Assembly: GCA_028455995.1 (NCBI GenBank)
Contig: JABELC010000007.1
Coordinates: 1,561,501 to 1,625,500 of the forward strand
Length of the DNA: 64,000 nt
Origin: Scleromitrula shiraiana
Lineage: Eukaryota > Ascomycota > Leotiomycetes > Helotiales > Sclerotiniaceae
Direction: 5' to 3'
The position numbers and the translations under genes are program-made. This document shows positions 11,592-22,437 of the stretch, one piece after another. Position 1 is the stretch's first letter, and every line of letters begins with the position of its first letter. The notes under the pieces were generated by a model. The model was not told the DNA's origin and did not search any database. It saw only the letters and a list, made by a program, of their open reading frames with translations.

Positions 11592-12376
11592 ATGTCCCAA
11601 TCAGATACACGATCAGGAGACGTTCCTTCCCCCAAGACGAACTTCGATGCAGAGACAAATGTCGGACACGAGAATTTCCAAATGCGACTCCTCCTTTCTC
11701 CTTCATTTCTTGCCCGACAGAATTGGAGGTTTACCGAACGGATTATCTTGGTATTGAAGATGATTCCTATTCTATTAAAATGGATATCGAGGATAATCAA
11801 GGCCATTCCTGGAGTTCTATTGAAGTTAAGGATCTAAATCTTCATCTTGGCGGACTTCTGTTTCATGTTAATAGATACATTCGATCTGTTTACGGGTATT
11901 TGGTATTTTGATGTATACGATGATGGGTTGACATTCTTCACTGTGTGTCTTCGAATCTGTTCGGCAAGCTTTTAAGATTTTTTTTGTTCGGTTTATCCTA
12001 CTTGCGTATTTGATGGCGTAAGGTTTCCCATTAATTCAATCCACCAAAACTGTTTCCTAACTCGGTTTTTAATAGTGTCGGGCCTATCCACTCCTGGACT
12101 ATGGGATATAACGATCCACCAATTGTCTTCTCCTTTGAACATGCTCCTGATTCGGAATGGATGAATGCACATTGCCTCAATGTAGCTACATTCCTTGTAA
12201 TATTTATTCATCTAAAAGAAATTTGCCTGGGAGTCATGGGATTTGAGAATCCATGGCGAGTGTGGCCGTTCTACGAAGAATTTATAATATGGGATATTCG
12301 GGATGTAGTTAATGACCTGTTTGAATTGCCCAGGTGGACCAAACAAATGATGGCTAACCTGGATGTACCGTTTTAG
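11592..12376 (+). pseudogene. Probable relic of an unrecognised protein gene
   Basis: From ATG 11592 the frame reads MSQSDTRSGDVPSPKTNFDA and is then best continued in a second frame (FSFISCPTELEVYRTDYLGI, about 11695-11895). A third frame carries IWYFDVYDDGLTFFTV (about 11895-11970) and, after a gap, another block follows (PIHSWTMGYNDPPIVF through FYEEFIIWDIRDVVND, about 12080-12376). The blocks are compositionally protein-like, with Trp-, Tyr- and acid-rich segments, but no combination of good splice sites joins them. Either it is a decaying gene with several single-base indels or an intron-rich gene I could not resolve. No domain is recognised. Confidence 0.4.
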
Positions 12377-12901
12377 ATAGTTGAGATAAAATTCGACATT
12401 CTAGCTACTTGTGTTCACAGTATACCCAAGGCGTCAGACTTAAGCATTTCAAGAGGAAATTCAATTCTACTTCATGATTCACGGTTCACACTTCGTGCAG
12501 CTCTTCCTTCCACTTTGTATCTGACCTTATACTCCTATACGAAATCAGCCTCACCCATATATAATCCGATCGTCCTTTTTCATCAAACATAGTGCTCACA
12601 AAAGAAGAGTAACCCAAATGGCATGATACTGTTACACGCTGCATCATCACGTGCCATCTCATTTATTTCTCCTCTTCCATTGTCCCCATTATTCAAGATC
12701 AGCAACGGCTACCTAGGATCCTGTAAAATTCCAACGATCTAAAACTTAGGTAAAGTCAATAATCCAACTCAAATACAACACTCCTCCCACAAACTTCTCC
12801 CACGTCTTCCCAATCTCCCATCCCCCCTCTCCCCTTCCCAAACCCACACCTCAATCCATTCCTCAATCTCAATATAACCCCCAATACACCCAAAACCCAC
12901 C
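12377..12901. promoter_or_regulatory. Upstream region of the 5S rRNA gene, TATA-like element
   Basis: Mostly featureless C-rich/AT-rich DNA. ATATAA at 12872-12877 lies 25-30 nt before the 5S start. In Neurospora a TATA element near -29 is needed for 5S transcription, so this supports an active RNA polymerase III promoter. Confidence 0.5.
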
Positions 12902-13020
12902 ACATACGACCATAGATAAAGGAGAATTGGGCATCCCGTCCGCTCTGCCATACACAAGCCTTGAATCGGTGAATTAGTAGTTGGGTGGGTGACCACCAGC
13001 GAATCCTCACTGTTGTATGT
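12902..13020 (+). rRNA. 5S ribosomal RNA (divergent variant)
   Basis: The 119-nt interval begins ACATACGACCATAG and ends GTTGTATGT, so its ends pair perfectly to form helix I. The loop and control segments CATCCCGTCCGCTCTGCC and AGTAGTTGGGTGGGTGACC, then ACCAGCGAATCC, match the conserved fungal 5S sequence, including the internal C box bound by TFIIIA. A run of eight T (13020-13027) follows directly as a Pol III terminator, and ATATAA lies at -30. Positions 15-28 and 60-73 differ strongly from the usual ascomycete 5S as I recall it, yet the helix is kept: GATAAAGG pairs with CCTTGAATC, allowing one bulged A and one A.G. This suggests a functional isotype rather than a pseudogene. Small open frames on the opposite strand here are spurious. 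Confidence 0.88.
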
Positions 13021-13028
13021 TTTTTTTG
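13021..13028 (+). terminator. Pol III oligo-T terminator of the 5S gene
   Basis: An uninterrupted T run immediately follows the helix I 3' strand of the 5S gene and is followed by a G-rich stretch. Confidence 0.8.
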
Positions 13029-14081
13029 GGGGTGGAGGGGGAAGGGGGGTTGGTGACGAGTTCGGATCTTATTTTGGTGTTTGGGGAATAGATGGATGTA
13101 TAAATGTATAGATGTATGGGTGATGACTTGGTAGGATCTTGTTGTTGTGGGTTGTAAGTTTTAATATAGGTGTAGGAAATTAAACTAATCATCCTCCTTT
13201 TCTATCCTATCCTATCATTTCCTTCTATTCTCCCTCTCTCATTATTCCTTTACTCCTTTTTCCTCCCTTCCTCCCCCCCGTCGAGCTCCTTCCCCCTCAC
13301 ACAGCATCGCAAAATTATCAAATATAACGCTATCTACCACACGCCACCAGCATCCACCCGCTATCTACTACCCGTCCGTCGCCTCGGGTGTCCCCATTCA
13401 TGAACCTCCATCTCCATCTTGATCTTCAAATACAAAATCTTACCTCCAATCCCAATTCTAACACCATTCCTTCCCCTCCCCCTCCCTTCCTCTCCATCAC
13501 CCACAAATATCCCATCCCATCCCATCCCCTCATCTAAACCAATTATCGATCGTCGCGAACTCGAAATCCACAAACATCCCATAGTATTCCCCAGTGTCCC
13601 TTTCCATCTCACATCCCATCTCATCCATCAATCCACCCATAAACCATCAGCTCAATATCCCTATCAAATCAAAATCCCCTCTGCATGCATCTATTAACCC
13701 AATCGCCTACTAGTACATATTCACTCAACTCAACGGATATTATTCATACATAGCTAATTACCATTCATCCTACTTGATACTTGAGTATTTGATATATTTC
13801 TGCTTATACTAATTTATTTACCTATAATTCAGCCTATTGAACCGACCAGCCAACCGACCGACCCATTTCATTGCACATGCACATGCACATGCACATGCGC
13901 CATAGTATCCTACAATCTATTTACATCCTTCCATCCATCCAGTCATTCCATTCTATCACACAGCATCAGGTCAGTTCAGATCACATTCAGGTCAGTTCAG
14001 ATCACATTCATGCCATCCCATCCATTCTCCCTTCACCCCTTCCCCAACATCCCCATTCTCCCGATATACAAATCCACCCAC
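13029..14081. other. Intergenic and RTT103 3' region with C/T-rich low complexity
   Basis: No gene. The plus strand is C/T/A-rich (CCCATC repeats near 13507-13530, CCTTCC tracts). A TGCACA hexanucleotide repeat lies at 13872-13898 and a perfect 21-bp tandem duplication at 13967-14008. The last few hundred bases probably contain the RTT103 3' UTR. Confidence 0.6.
13967..14008. repeat. Perfect 21-bp tandem duplication
   Basis: Two identical copies of a 21-nt unit (13967-13987 and 13988-14008) beginning CAGGTCAGTTCAG lie within the likely RTT103 3' UTR. Their identity suggests a recent origin. Confidence 0.75.
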
Positions 14082-15559
14082 TCAAACACCCCCCGCGGCA
14101 CCCCCAGCACCCCCACTATCCCTCCTCAACATCTCCGCCACATCCGCATCCAACCCCTCCATAGCGTCCCCACCTAAATCCGGAAAATCGTCTCCCAAAT
14201 CCAATTTCCTCTTCTTCAAACTCCCTATACTATTCGATCTCCCATAACTAGTCGAAACACCTGCCAGTAAATCCAAGCCCGACGTAGGAGAAAAGCCATT
14301 AGAGTTTGGGTTTGCGGAATTGAGGTCGTATTCGGGGACTGTGATGGAGGAGTCTTGGGCGTAGGTGGGTGGGGAGAGGGGTTCGACTTCGGGACGGTCG
14401 GGTTCGGAGGGGGTGAGGGGACTTTGTTGGTTGGCGTCGGCGGGGGTGCTGGGGTTACTGACGGCGAAGCCGCGCATGATGCTATCTTCGACTTCTTTTT
14501 TCTTGTTGTCGATTTCGGTGCGTCTGGCGGAGAAGAGCTCAAGTTGTGTTTCTTCGGTTGCGAGGGCTGATCGATTGGTTTCTAGGAGTTTTTCTAATCC
14601 TTCGATTAGTAGATTACGCGACTTAATACTCTCAGCAACAGCTCCTTCGGCATTTGCTAAAGTTTTGAGAAGTCCATTAAGTCTGGCTGCATGAACTGGT
14701 GCAGATGGAGTTGGGGTATTTGGGTCGGTAAGTTTATCATAGTCTAGATTCGCAGCGTTGACCGAAGTCTTTGTCGAGAGTAATAGCTTCGTAAGGGTTT
14801 GTTGAGGAGCAACGAGAGGTTGAAGTTCACTCGGTACAGATGAAGAGTTGGAGAACAAAGATCCACCACCAGCTCCTTTTCTACCCGAAGAACGAGATTT
14901 CTCAAGTTCTAGATATCCATCAGCATTTATCCATCATGTATATAAAAAATCACCTACCTTCAATTCTGACCTCAATCGCATCTTGTATAGGGATTTCAAA
15001 AATCTGTCTTTGCCTCCAAACTTCAACAACTCTCTTTAGTTTTTGTTGAACATCATTCGTAGCTCCCTTATAAGCTGTAGCTGTAGCTTCCGCAATCACA
15101 GGAGAAAATGCAATAAGAAAATCATCCTTCTTCCTAGCTTTCGATTGTTGTGCAACTTCTGTAGAGAGAATATTCATTAGCCATTGAATCGGTAGCAGCA
15201 AATTTTGGTTTGAACATTGAAATACGAAGGAACTGGGAATTTCATACCATTCGCAAGATAAATCAAATTCAATCTCTTATTGCTTCCAGAGTCCTTCAAC
15301 TTTTGAAGCCAAAGCTGTCCAGTACGATCCGCATATCTCCTAAAAAATGTATTAGTAAACCGAGTAAACTTGAGAAAGGTTTAATGAATTCAAGCTCACC
15401 TATGGAACATAACCCATTGAGCGACCGTAACCTATCATTCTATTAGTTATTGAAGCTTCAATTCAGATAATTGATAAAAAACAATCTACTTACAATACTC
15501 TCTTGGGTTTCGTTAAGTGCTGAGAGCTTCGCAAGAACAGCCTCATCGTTATAAGACAT
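14082..15559 (-). CDS. RTT103: Rtt103-like RNA polymerase II CTD-interacting protein (405 aa, 5 exons)
   Basis: Exons are 15559-15494, 15431-15400, 15339-15248, 15158-14958 and 14908-14082 (1218 nt). All introns are 49-89 nt with GT...AG ends. The N-terminal about 130 residues form a CID (CTD-interacting domain) starting MSYNDEAVLAKLSALNETQ and containing QWVMFHRRYAD, NLIYLANEVAQQSK and VVEVWRQR. This is the Rtt103 subtype that binds Ser2-phosphorylated Pol II CTD and works with the Rat1/Xrn2 exonuclease in 3'-end formation and termination. A helical region follows (about 160-270; GLEKLLETNRSALATEE), then a Ser/Pro-rich tail and a basic patch SLKKRKLDLGDDFPDLGGD. Length is close to yeast Rtt103 (409 aa). 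It is divergently oriented to the clathrin light chain gene. Confidence 0.92.
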
Positions 15560-16228
15560 TTTGTCGGTGAAAAGTGTAGATGGGTTTCCGAGGAATTGGT
15601 ATAGATCAAAGCAGAAGTCGTTGATTGTAGGGTCTAATTGTGCTTGCTATCTGGTTGAAGAACAGACTAGTTGACGAATCTGCTGCTTATTCTTTTGGCT
15701 TTTACAGTAAGGAAATAGATGAAGAAAGGTTTGTTATGTAGTTGTATGTAGCAGAAGTGGCAGTAGAGAATATCATTCACGAAGCAAATTCAGCGAACAT
15801 TCAAAAAGTAAACAATATCTCCAAAGAGTTTCCTCTTCATATATAAACAAATGATGTCAAACTGGTTATCCTTTCCTCTGATCTCTACTGGTTTCAATAT
15901 AATGTGATAAATAAAAGATCAATTGAGGATTATGAATTTTCTCATCAGTTTTGTTTTGATTATATTATTTAAAAAGAAGAGGTGAAGAGGGTTTCCACTC
16001 TTCAAGGCCAGGCCAGGTTCTTACAGTGAAGCTCTCCCAAGAATAAAATGCTAGTTACGGTATATTCCGCAAACCTTATTGGTAGTTTGTCCAGAGTCTA
16101 TGTATCAATTAACATCCATGCATCTGTAGAGACAAACAGACAACTTACTTACGGAACATCTGTACATCTACGACATCAAAGAGAGGAGTTAAATATTTTA
16201 TTAATTTACAATTCTCAAGAAATTCAAT
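15560..16228. promoter_or_regulatory. Shared intergenic promoter of RTT103 and clathrin light chain
   Basis: 669 bp between two divergent start codons. A short upstream open frame (16048-16236, +) overlaps the clathrin light chain ATG and could act as a uORF if the leader extends that far. No strong TATA or CCAAT element was identified. Confidence 0.5.
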
Positions 16229-17156
16229 ATGGCTGATAGATTTCCATCTCTCGAAGATTTCGATTCCGGTGGTAAGTTTCTATTCTTTTATTTCTCTTTC
16301 CATCTACACATGTTAAACAAAGTAAACCGATTATGTGTATTTACTAGTATGCTTTACATTGAAACTGACAACATGACGATTTATAGCTCAAACCGAAGCC
16401 CAGGATTTCGACGGTGGAGCCGATGATTTCCTCAGTCGTGAGAAGGCCCTTTTGGGTGATGATGCTGATCAGTTCACTACCGGTAACGATAATGCGGCAT
16501 TTGTAGAGGATGGAGATGATGATTTATTGGGAGGTGGAGGAGGAGGTGGTGAGGAGGTCATTGAATTTGAGAGTTCTTTCCCAGCAATTGATACAAGGAA
16601 CGATGTAAGACTATACCATACTTCACCTTTCTAACCATATTACTTTCCCATCTCCCTCGCCATCTCCATTCCCATCTATTCCTCAAACAACTACAGCATA
16701 CTAACCCCCAAACCTCAGTCCATCTCCCCATCCGGCCAAATCACCAGCAACTACACCAACTACCAACCCCAAGCCACCGACGAAGAAGAACCCGAAGTAA
16801 TCAAGCAATGGCGCGAGCGCCGAGACCTCCAACTGCAATCGCGCACCCAACGCTCCGAAGAAAAAAAACAAGAAACCATCAAAGCCGCCCAGCAAAACAT
16901 CGACGACTTCTACGAAAACTATAACACCAAGAAGGAAAAAACCATTGCGCAGACTCGTCGCGAGGCCGAGGAGTTCTTGAATAGTCGTGAGGATACGTCG
17001 GCTGGTGGAACCAGCTGGGAGCGTATTGCGAAGTTGGTGGATCTGAGTGGGAAGGGCGCGAGGGGTGGTGCGAATGGCACGGGTAAGGAGAAGTTTAGGG
17101 AGCTGTTGATGAGTTTGAAGAAGGATGAGAAGGCTCCTGGGGCAAGTGGTATTTAG
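16229..17156 (+). CDS. CLC1: Clathrin light chain (232 aa, 3 exons)
   Basis: Exons are 16229-16271, 16387-16604 and 16719-17156. Both introns are about 115 nt with GTAAGT/GTAAGA donors; the second has a CTAAC branch site. The product begins MADRFPSLEDFDSGAQTEAQ with an acidic N-terminal half containing a Gly run, the feature that regulates triskelion assembly. The central region EVIKQWRERRDLQLQ starts the conserved heavy-chain-binding alpha helix, which continues to about FYENYNTKKEKTIAQTR. The conserved C-terminal TSWERIAKLVDLSGKG follows. It binds clathrin heavy chain on coated vesicles and pits. Length is typical for fungi (about 220-240). Confidence 0.95.
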
Positions 17157-17661
17157 CTTTTGATTGATTGATGGGAATTTTGCTTGTTCGTTGATTCGTT
17201 GATTGATTGACTGGTTGATTGGTTGGTTGGTTCGGTGGCAGGGCAGAATTGGGTGGGCTAGGCTATCTAGATAATCTTTCTTTCATGTCATGGGCTCTTT
17301 TCTTGTAAGATCGTGCGCAGATGGTTTGTTTGTTTTCGTTTCGAGATACTGATGCTACCTAATCGGTGGTTCTGGGAAATGGGGCGTTAAAAATCAATGG
17401 CAAATGGCACACACATACATATACAAGACTTTCAGTGTTGTTGATAATGAGATTGGTTGGTAGATTTATGATTCATATAAACGTAAATTTGAATGTGATT
17501 ACTATCGAAGTGTTTGGAGACAGACAGTGTCAAAAAGCAGGCTGATCAAATTAATTTACCCCTTTCCTTTAACATGCAACATCCATCAATCTGTCAATTT
17601 GTTGTTATATCATATCGTATTCTCGTACCGCTGTTTCCGCCTTCCCTAGCATTAGGATCAC
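17157..17661. other. Convergent 3' regions of clathrin light chain and CDC37
   Basis: 505 bp between facing stop codons with a short GATT-rich stretch near 17160-17225. No gene. Confidence 0.7.
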
Positions 17662-19332
17662 TTATTCTGGATCATTAGCATATTTCTCCTCCAATGCTCT
17701 CTGCCTTTCCTGTTCCTCGAATTCCTTCAATGCGGCTTGTCCTTCCTCGGTGGTGGCATCGATGATTTGCTCCTCCAGAGATAGCATACCACCCTAATAT
17801 ATGTTAGCAAAAATATATCTACTTCCGAATCTAGAGTGTATTCTTATCTTACCTCACTCAGTTGACCAACAACCTCTTCAGCCTCCTCCACACTCATCTT
17901 ACCCAACACCTTATTAACCTCATCAAGACTACCACTTTCCAAAGCTCTTTGCAATCCAGGAGGAAACGTATCGAATAACTCTCTCGCCTTTACTTCCTCT
18001 GGATTCTCGCTTGTAGCAGGAGGAATCTTAATGTTGATAGTAGTGCCAGGATCAACAGCATGAAGTTGGATTTGTTCGACTCCGCCAGCTTCTCCATCTT
18101 CAGCAGCCCTTTGCTTTTCGATTTCTCGACCCCTCGTGCGGATTCGGTCGAATGTAGAGTTCACATCATCGAAGAAAACCTTCTGTGCTTGGTGTCCTTG
18201 GGTGGTGATACGCTTGAAGAATAGCCCAACACCATCTTTTCCAAGCGCTCTGCAGTATTGGAGTAATAATGCTTGGTGGACACATTGTCTGGAGAAATCA
18301 TCCTTGCCTTGAATGGCAGCATTGAAAGCCATAACCAGTAGTCCATCAGTCTCTCGTTCCGCAAGGACTGTAGGATTTGCGGATATATACTGGAGACAGG
18401 TTCGATAATCGCCCATTTTGATTTGTGCAAACTTCTTTCCGAGCTCAGTAGCTTCTACTTCATCGTCCTCGTCGCCATCCAAGGATTCTTCGATATCGGC
18501 GTCGGCTCCCGAGGATTGTTCCGCTTGCTTTGAGCCATCTTGGTTTGCAAGAGCATGTGGATTTAAGACCTCAACTGCTTGTACTTTTTCCTTCTTTGCT
18601 GGTGCCTTTTTGGGTTCCGGGGCCTTTGTGTCTGCTTTTGCAACAAAAGAGCTATCAAAGCCAGTATGAATACTTTCGCTAGTAATTTTCTTATGCTCTT
18701 CCTTCTCTAGAGTATCCAACTCTACAACAAGTTGTTTTTGTAAATCTTCGACTTTGTCTCGATGAGCTTTAACCTCTGCAACGTAGGCTTCGAATCGGTT
18801 TTCCGGCTCTGGTTTATCTTCATCAACTTTGGTTTTAACTTGATCGATGAGTGCTGCCATCATTTTTGAGTAAGTTGGAGGAGCTTCTTTAACATGAGTA
18901 TGAACTCCTTCTGGTGGAGGTGGTGGAGATTCATCCTGGCCAGATGATTCCATTAAAGCTTGAAAGGCTAATTCATCTGGACGTTTATCACTTGAAGGAG
19001 TGTAGGATTGTAAAGCAGAGAGCAGGGCGTTTATTCTCTTAAGAAGTCCATCATTGACAACTCGCTCATACTTATAAGTTTCAATTTTATTCTTCCTCTC
19101 GAATCGTTGTTGATGAATTTGATTTTGCTTTGCTCGAATAAAAGAACGTTTATCTACATTAGGATGAACTTCAATATCTGAATCGTCACTCAGTTCGAGT
19201 GCGTCCTGATAATTCTGTCAGCCTTCTTGTAACCTTCAGCCTTCCGAAGTGGGGGAGGGGGAGGACTGGATGAGGGGTTCTTTTGAAATTATGATGGAAA
19301 TAACTTACCCATTTACTATAATCCAAAGGCAT
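17662..19332 (-). CDS. CDC37: Hsp90 co-chaperone Cdc37 (502 aa, 3 exons)
   Basis: Exons are 19332-19309, 19205-17853 and 17793-17662 (1509 nt), with introns of 103 and 59 nt. The first exon codes only MPLDYSKW and exon 2 continues DALELSDDSDIEVHPNVDKR, the diagnostic Cdc37 N-terminus (MxxDYSKWDxxELSDDSD...HPNVDK) that contacts client kinases and carries the conserved CK2-type serine in SDDSD. The middle (about residues 280-400; GDYRTCLQYISANP, FFKRITTQGHQAQKVFFDDV) is the Hsp90-binding domain. The C-terminal helical domain has DTFPPGLQRALESGSLDEVN. The protein loads protein kinases onto Hsp90 in the cytosol. Length matches other filamentous ascomycetes. It is divergent from the ABC transporter gene. 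Confidence 0.96.
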
Positions 19333-20034
19333 ATTGAAGATTGATAAAATTAAATAAAATCCTATTGGAATTCGAAAATGAATCCTTTGATACCTCGTCA
19401 AACCTCTTAATTATAAGGAGAAGAAAGTAAAGTTCAACGTTTTTTTTTATTGTTGATTCAGATCGAATGTTCTACAAAGTTTTGTAAATCCACATTCCAA
19501 CATCTCAATGGAGGGCAAGCGGAAGGTTCAAGCGGGTGAGCGGGCGTTTAATCAAATCATTAGCCGCCCCACCTTTTGGGGTTTAATTCATAAATTATGC
19601 TAAAGGTTATTCATTATATTTTATGCATTTGCATTATTCTTTCATTAAATGTTCATTATTATTGGCTGGACCATCAAAAAGGGAAAGAACCGAAGCGATG
19701 ACGGAAGCTTAGGTAAGAGATCTTGCACATGTGGTGCAAATCCACTCTCTCTATAGACAAATAATAATAAATGCTCTAAGTGAGGACTAAACTTATTAGA
19801 TTAGAAAATCCTACTACTTAGGGAATCTATGTACTATCATCTACTTTTAATGGAATAACTTCAATATCATTTCAACTCCATTCATCCATTCATTCATTAT
19901 TTTGTATTCCCAGAGTACCATTGGAAACATATTCATTACTTACGCAATAATGACAGCTCGACGTCGATACAATTCAGATCTTTTTCCGTGAACTTAGCGG
20001 GCAGGTACTATATATTCAGATCCATAAATTCTCA
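19333..20034. promoter_or_regulatory. Divergent promoter region, CDC37 / mitochondrial ABC transporter
   Basis: 702 bp of AT-rich DNA between divergent starts. An inverted CCAAT (ATTGG) lies at 19661-19665. No other motif is certain. Confidence 0.5.
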
Positions 20035-22437
20035 ATGCGGCGTACATTGAATTTAGGAAATGGTTGGGGGGGCTCGGTCGTGGACGTAGCTTTCAAACAA
20101 TTTTCAAAACCTACTTCACCACCAACGGCCTCAAGATGGAATTCTCTTGGGTCTTCTCAAGTATCGAAACGATTTTTATCCTCTCGCAGAACCCCTCCAA
20201 GCAGCTCAACCCCTCCATCCAAACCAATCGCACAATTCCCAACCAGTCGCCTCCTTCAAGAGGCAAAAATTGCTTTCTCCTCGCACAGGCGCCCAGTTAC
20301 ATCACAATTACGATCATTTAACAGTGCATCACATCTGCTAGAGGCTCCCAAAGCTACCGATAGGCAAGATCTAATCGAAAGGGAAAGACAAAAGCGCGAA
20401 GAAGAAGAGGAAGATAATATTGACGAACAACCAAATTTTGTGCGGAGTGAGAAGGCTTCCAAGGCGGCGCAAGTCAACTTGAGCGCAAGATTACAGAGCA
20501 GTTCAAAGCAGAATAAAAATTCTGCCGGGTTTGGAGAGATATGGAGATTGATCAAGATCGCACGACCCGAAGCAAAATGGCTCGGTCTAGCCTTTCTATT
20601 CTTATTAACATCTTCAGCGATCACTATGTCTATACCATTCTCGATTGGAAAAATACTGGATTTGGCAACGAAAGACCCCTCGGAAGGCAATAAACTCTTT
20701 GGGCTTGATATCAATCAATTCTTCATCGCTCTTGCCTCCGTGCTTACATTGGGCGCCGCCGCCAATTATGGACGTATCATCATCCTCAGAATCGTTGGTG
20801 AGCGAATTGTTGCTAGACTTCGATCACAACTGTATAGACGAACATATGTGCAAAATGCGGAATTTTTTGATGCCAATCGCGTTGGAGATCTCATCTCCCG
20901 ATTGAGTTCAGACACAGTCGTTGTTGGAAAGAGTATCACACAAAACCTCTCAGATGGTCTACGAGCCATTGTAAGTGGTGGGGCAGGTTTCACGGCTATG
21001 GCATGGGTAAGCTTGAAGCTTACCAGCATACTTTGTCTTATGTTCCCACCTGTTGCAATTGGTGCTTTCTTTTATGGTAGAATGATTCGAAATATCAGTA
21101 GAAGGATGCAGAGAAATCTAGGAACTTTGACCAAAATCGCTGAAGAAAGACTTGGAAATGTTCGTACCAGTCAAGCATTTGCTGGTGAGACTCAGGAAGT
21201 TGGGAGATACAACCATCAAATCAAGAAGATCTTTGCTTTGGGAAAGAAAGAGGCTATTCTAAGTGCCACCTTCTTTAGTACAAGTGGATTCTTCGGCAAT
21301 ATGACCATTCTAGCATTACTTTATTCCGGTGGATCTATGGTTAAGAATGGTGTCATAAGTATAGGAGATTTAACATCCTTCTTGATGTATACAGCATATG
21401 CAGGATCGAGTTTGTTTGGTGTATCCAGCTTTTACTCTGAGTTGATGAAAGGTGTCGGCGCAGCAAGTCGTCTCTTCGAGCTCCAAGATCGAAAGCCAAC
21501 CATTCCAGCCACTGTTGGAACTAAGGTCAAATCTGCTCAGGGTGTGATTAAGTTCTCGAACGTTTCATTTGCGTATCCAACTAGACCAGCAGTCACTATC
21601 TTCGATGGCCTTGACTTTGAGATACCATCAGGTACCAATGTAGCAATTGTTGGACCTAGTGGAGGAGGAAAATCCACCATCGGATCCCTCCTACTAAGAT
21701 TCTACAACCCTACACAAGGACAAATCACAATAAACGGACAAGATATATCGAAAATGAACGGAAAGTCTCTCCGTCGTCGTATCGGAATGGTCGGTCAAGA
21801 ACCAGTCCTCATGTCCGGCTCCATCGCCGAAAACATTGCATACGGAAAACCCCACGCTTCAAGAGCCGAAATCATCGCCGCAGCCCGAAAAGCAAATTGT
21901 CAATTCATCAGCGATTTCCCAGAAGGATTAGATACCTCTGTCGGAGCACGCGGTGCCCAATTATCCGGCGGCCAAAAACAACGAATTGCTATCGCCAGAG
22001 CATTATTAAAGAATCCTGATATCCTCATCTTGGATGAAGCTACATCCGCATTAGATGCGGAATCCGAAACCCTTGTTAACTCTGCTCTCGCGGCGCTACT
22101 TAAGGGTCATAATACTACTATTTCGATCGCTCATCGATTATCCACTATTAAACGCTCGGATCATATTATCGTGTTGGGTAATGATGGGAAGGTCGCGGAG
22201 ACAGGTACTTATACCTCGCTATCAGGGAATCCGGATTCGGCGTTCTCGAAACTTATGGAGTGGCAGATGAGTGGGGGCGATGCGGCGGATCATAGTGGGA
22301 AGGAAATTGAGGGACATCTTACTGAGAGGGAGGAGATTAGTGATGAGTTGGAGAGGTTGAGTAGGAATGATGAGGCTGAGGGTGAAAGCGAAAGTGATGC
22401 TGATGCTGTTTTGGAAAAATCAAAGGAGAGTAAGTAG
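20035..22437 (+). CDS. MDL1: Mitochondrial ABC half-transporter, MDL1/ABCB10 type (800 aa)
   Basis: Intronless. Residues 1 to about 110 are basic and Ser-rich (SKRFLSSRRTPPSSS), consistent with a mitochondrial targeting sequence. A charged linker follows. The six-helix ABC exporter membrane domain runs from about 165 to 475, with the intracellular-loop segments FFDANRVGDLISRLSSD and VRTSQAFAGETQEV. The nucleotide-binding domain has Walker A GPSGGGKST (about 540-548), signature LSGGQKQR (about 643-650), Walker B ILILDE (663-668), D-loop SALD and H-loop His at about 700. All catalytic motifs are intact. Sequence style matches yeast Mdl1 (export of peptides generated by the m-AAA protease in the inner membrane) and human ABCB10 rather than Atm1. 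Homodimer formation is expected. The C-terminal tail after 755 is acidic. Confidence 0.93.
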   Translation: MRRTLNLGNGWGGSVVDVAFKQFSKPTSPPTASRWNSLGSSQVSKRFLSSRRTPPSSSTPPSKPIAQFPTSRLLQEAKIAFSSHRRPVTSQLRSFNSASHLLEAPKATDRQDLIERERQKREEEEEDNIDEQPNFVRSEKASKAAQVNLSARLQSSSKQNKNSAGFGEIWRLIKIARPEAKWLGLAFLFLLTSSAITMSIPFSIGKILDLATKDPSEGNKLFGLDINQFFIALASVLTLGAAANYGRIIILRIVGERIVARLRSQLYRRTYVQNAEFFDANRVGDLISRLSSDTVVVGKSITQNLSDGLRAIVSGGAGFTAMAWVSLKLTSILCLMFPPVAIGAFFYGRMIRNISRRMQRNLGTLTKIAEERLGNVRTSQAFAGETQEVGRYNHQIKKIFALGKKEAILSATFFSTSGFFGNMTILALLYSGGSMVKNGVISIGDLTSFLMYTAYAGSSLFGVSSFYSELMKGVGAASRLFELQDRKPTIPATVGTKVKSAQGVIKFSNVSFAYPTRPAVTIFDGLDFEIPSGTNVAIVGPSGGGKSTIGSLLLRFYNPTQGQITINGQDISKMNGKSLRRRIGMVGQEPVLMSGSIAENIAYGKPHASRAEIIAAARKANCQFISDFPEGLDTSVGARGAQLSGGQKQRIAIARALLKNPDILILDEATSALDAESETLVNSALAALLKGHNTTISIAHRLSTIKRSDHIIVLGNDGKVAETGTYTSLSGNPDSAFSKLMEWQMSGGDAADHSGKEIEGHLTEREEISDELERLSRNDEAEGESESDADAVLEKSKESK

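Noticed and set aside
12756..13010. Two overlapping minus-strand ORFs of 75-84 aa
   Set aside because: They are antisense translations of the 5S rRNA gene and its C-rich upstream flank.
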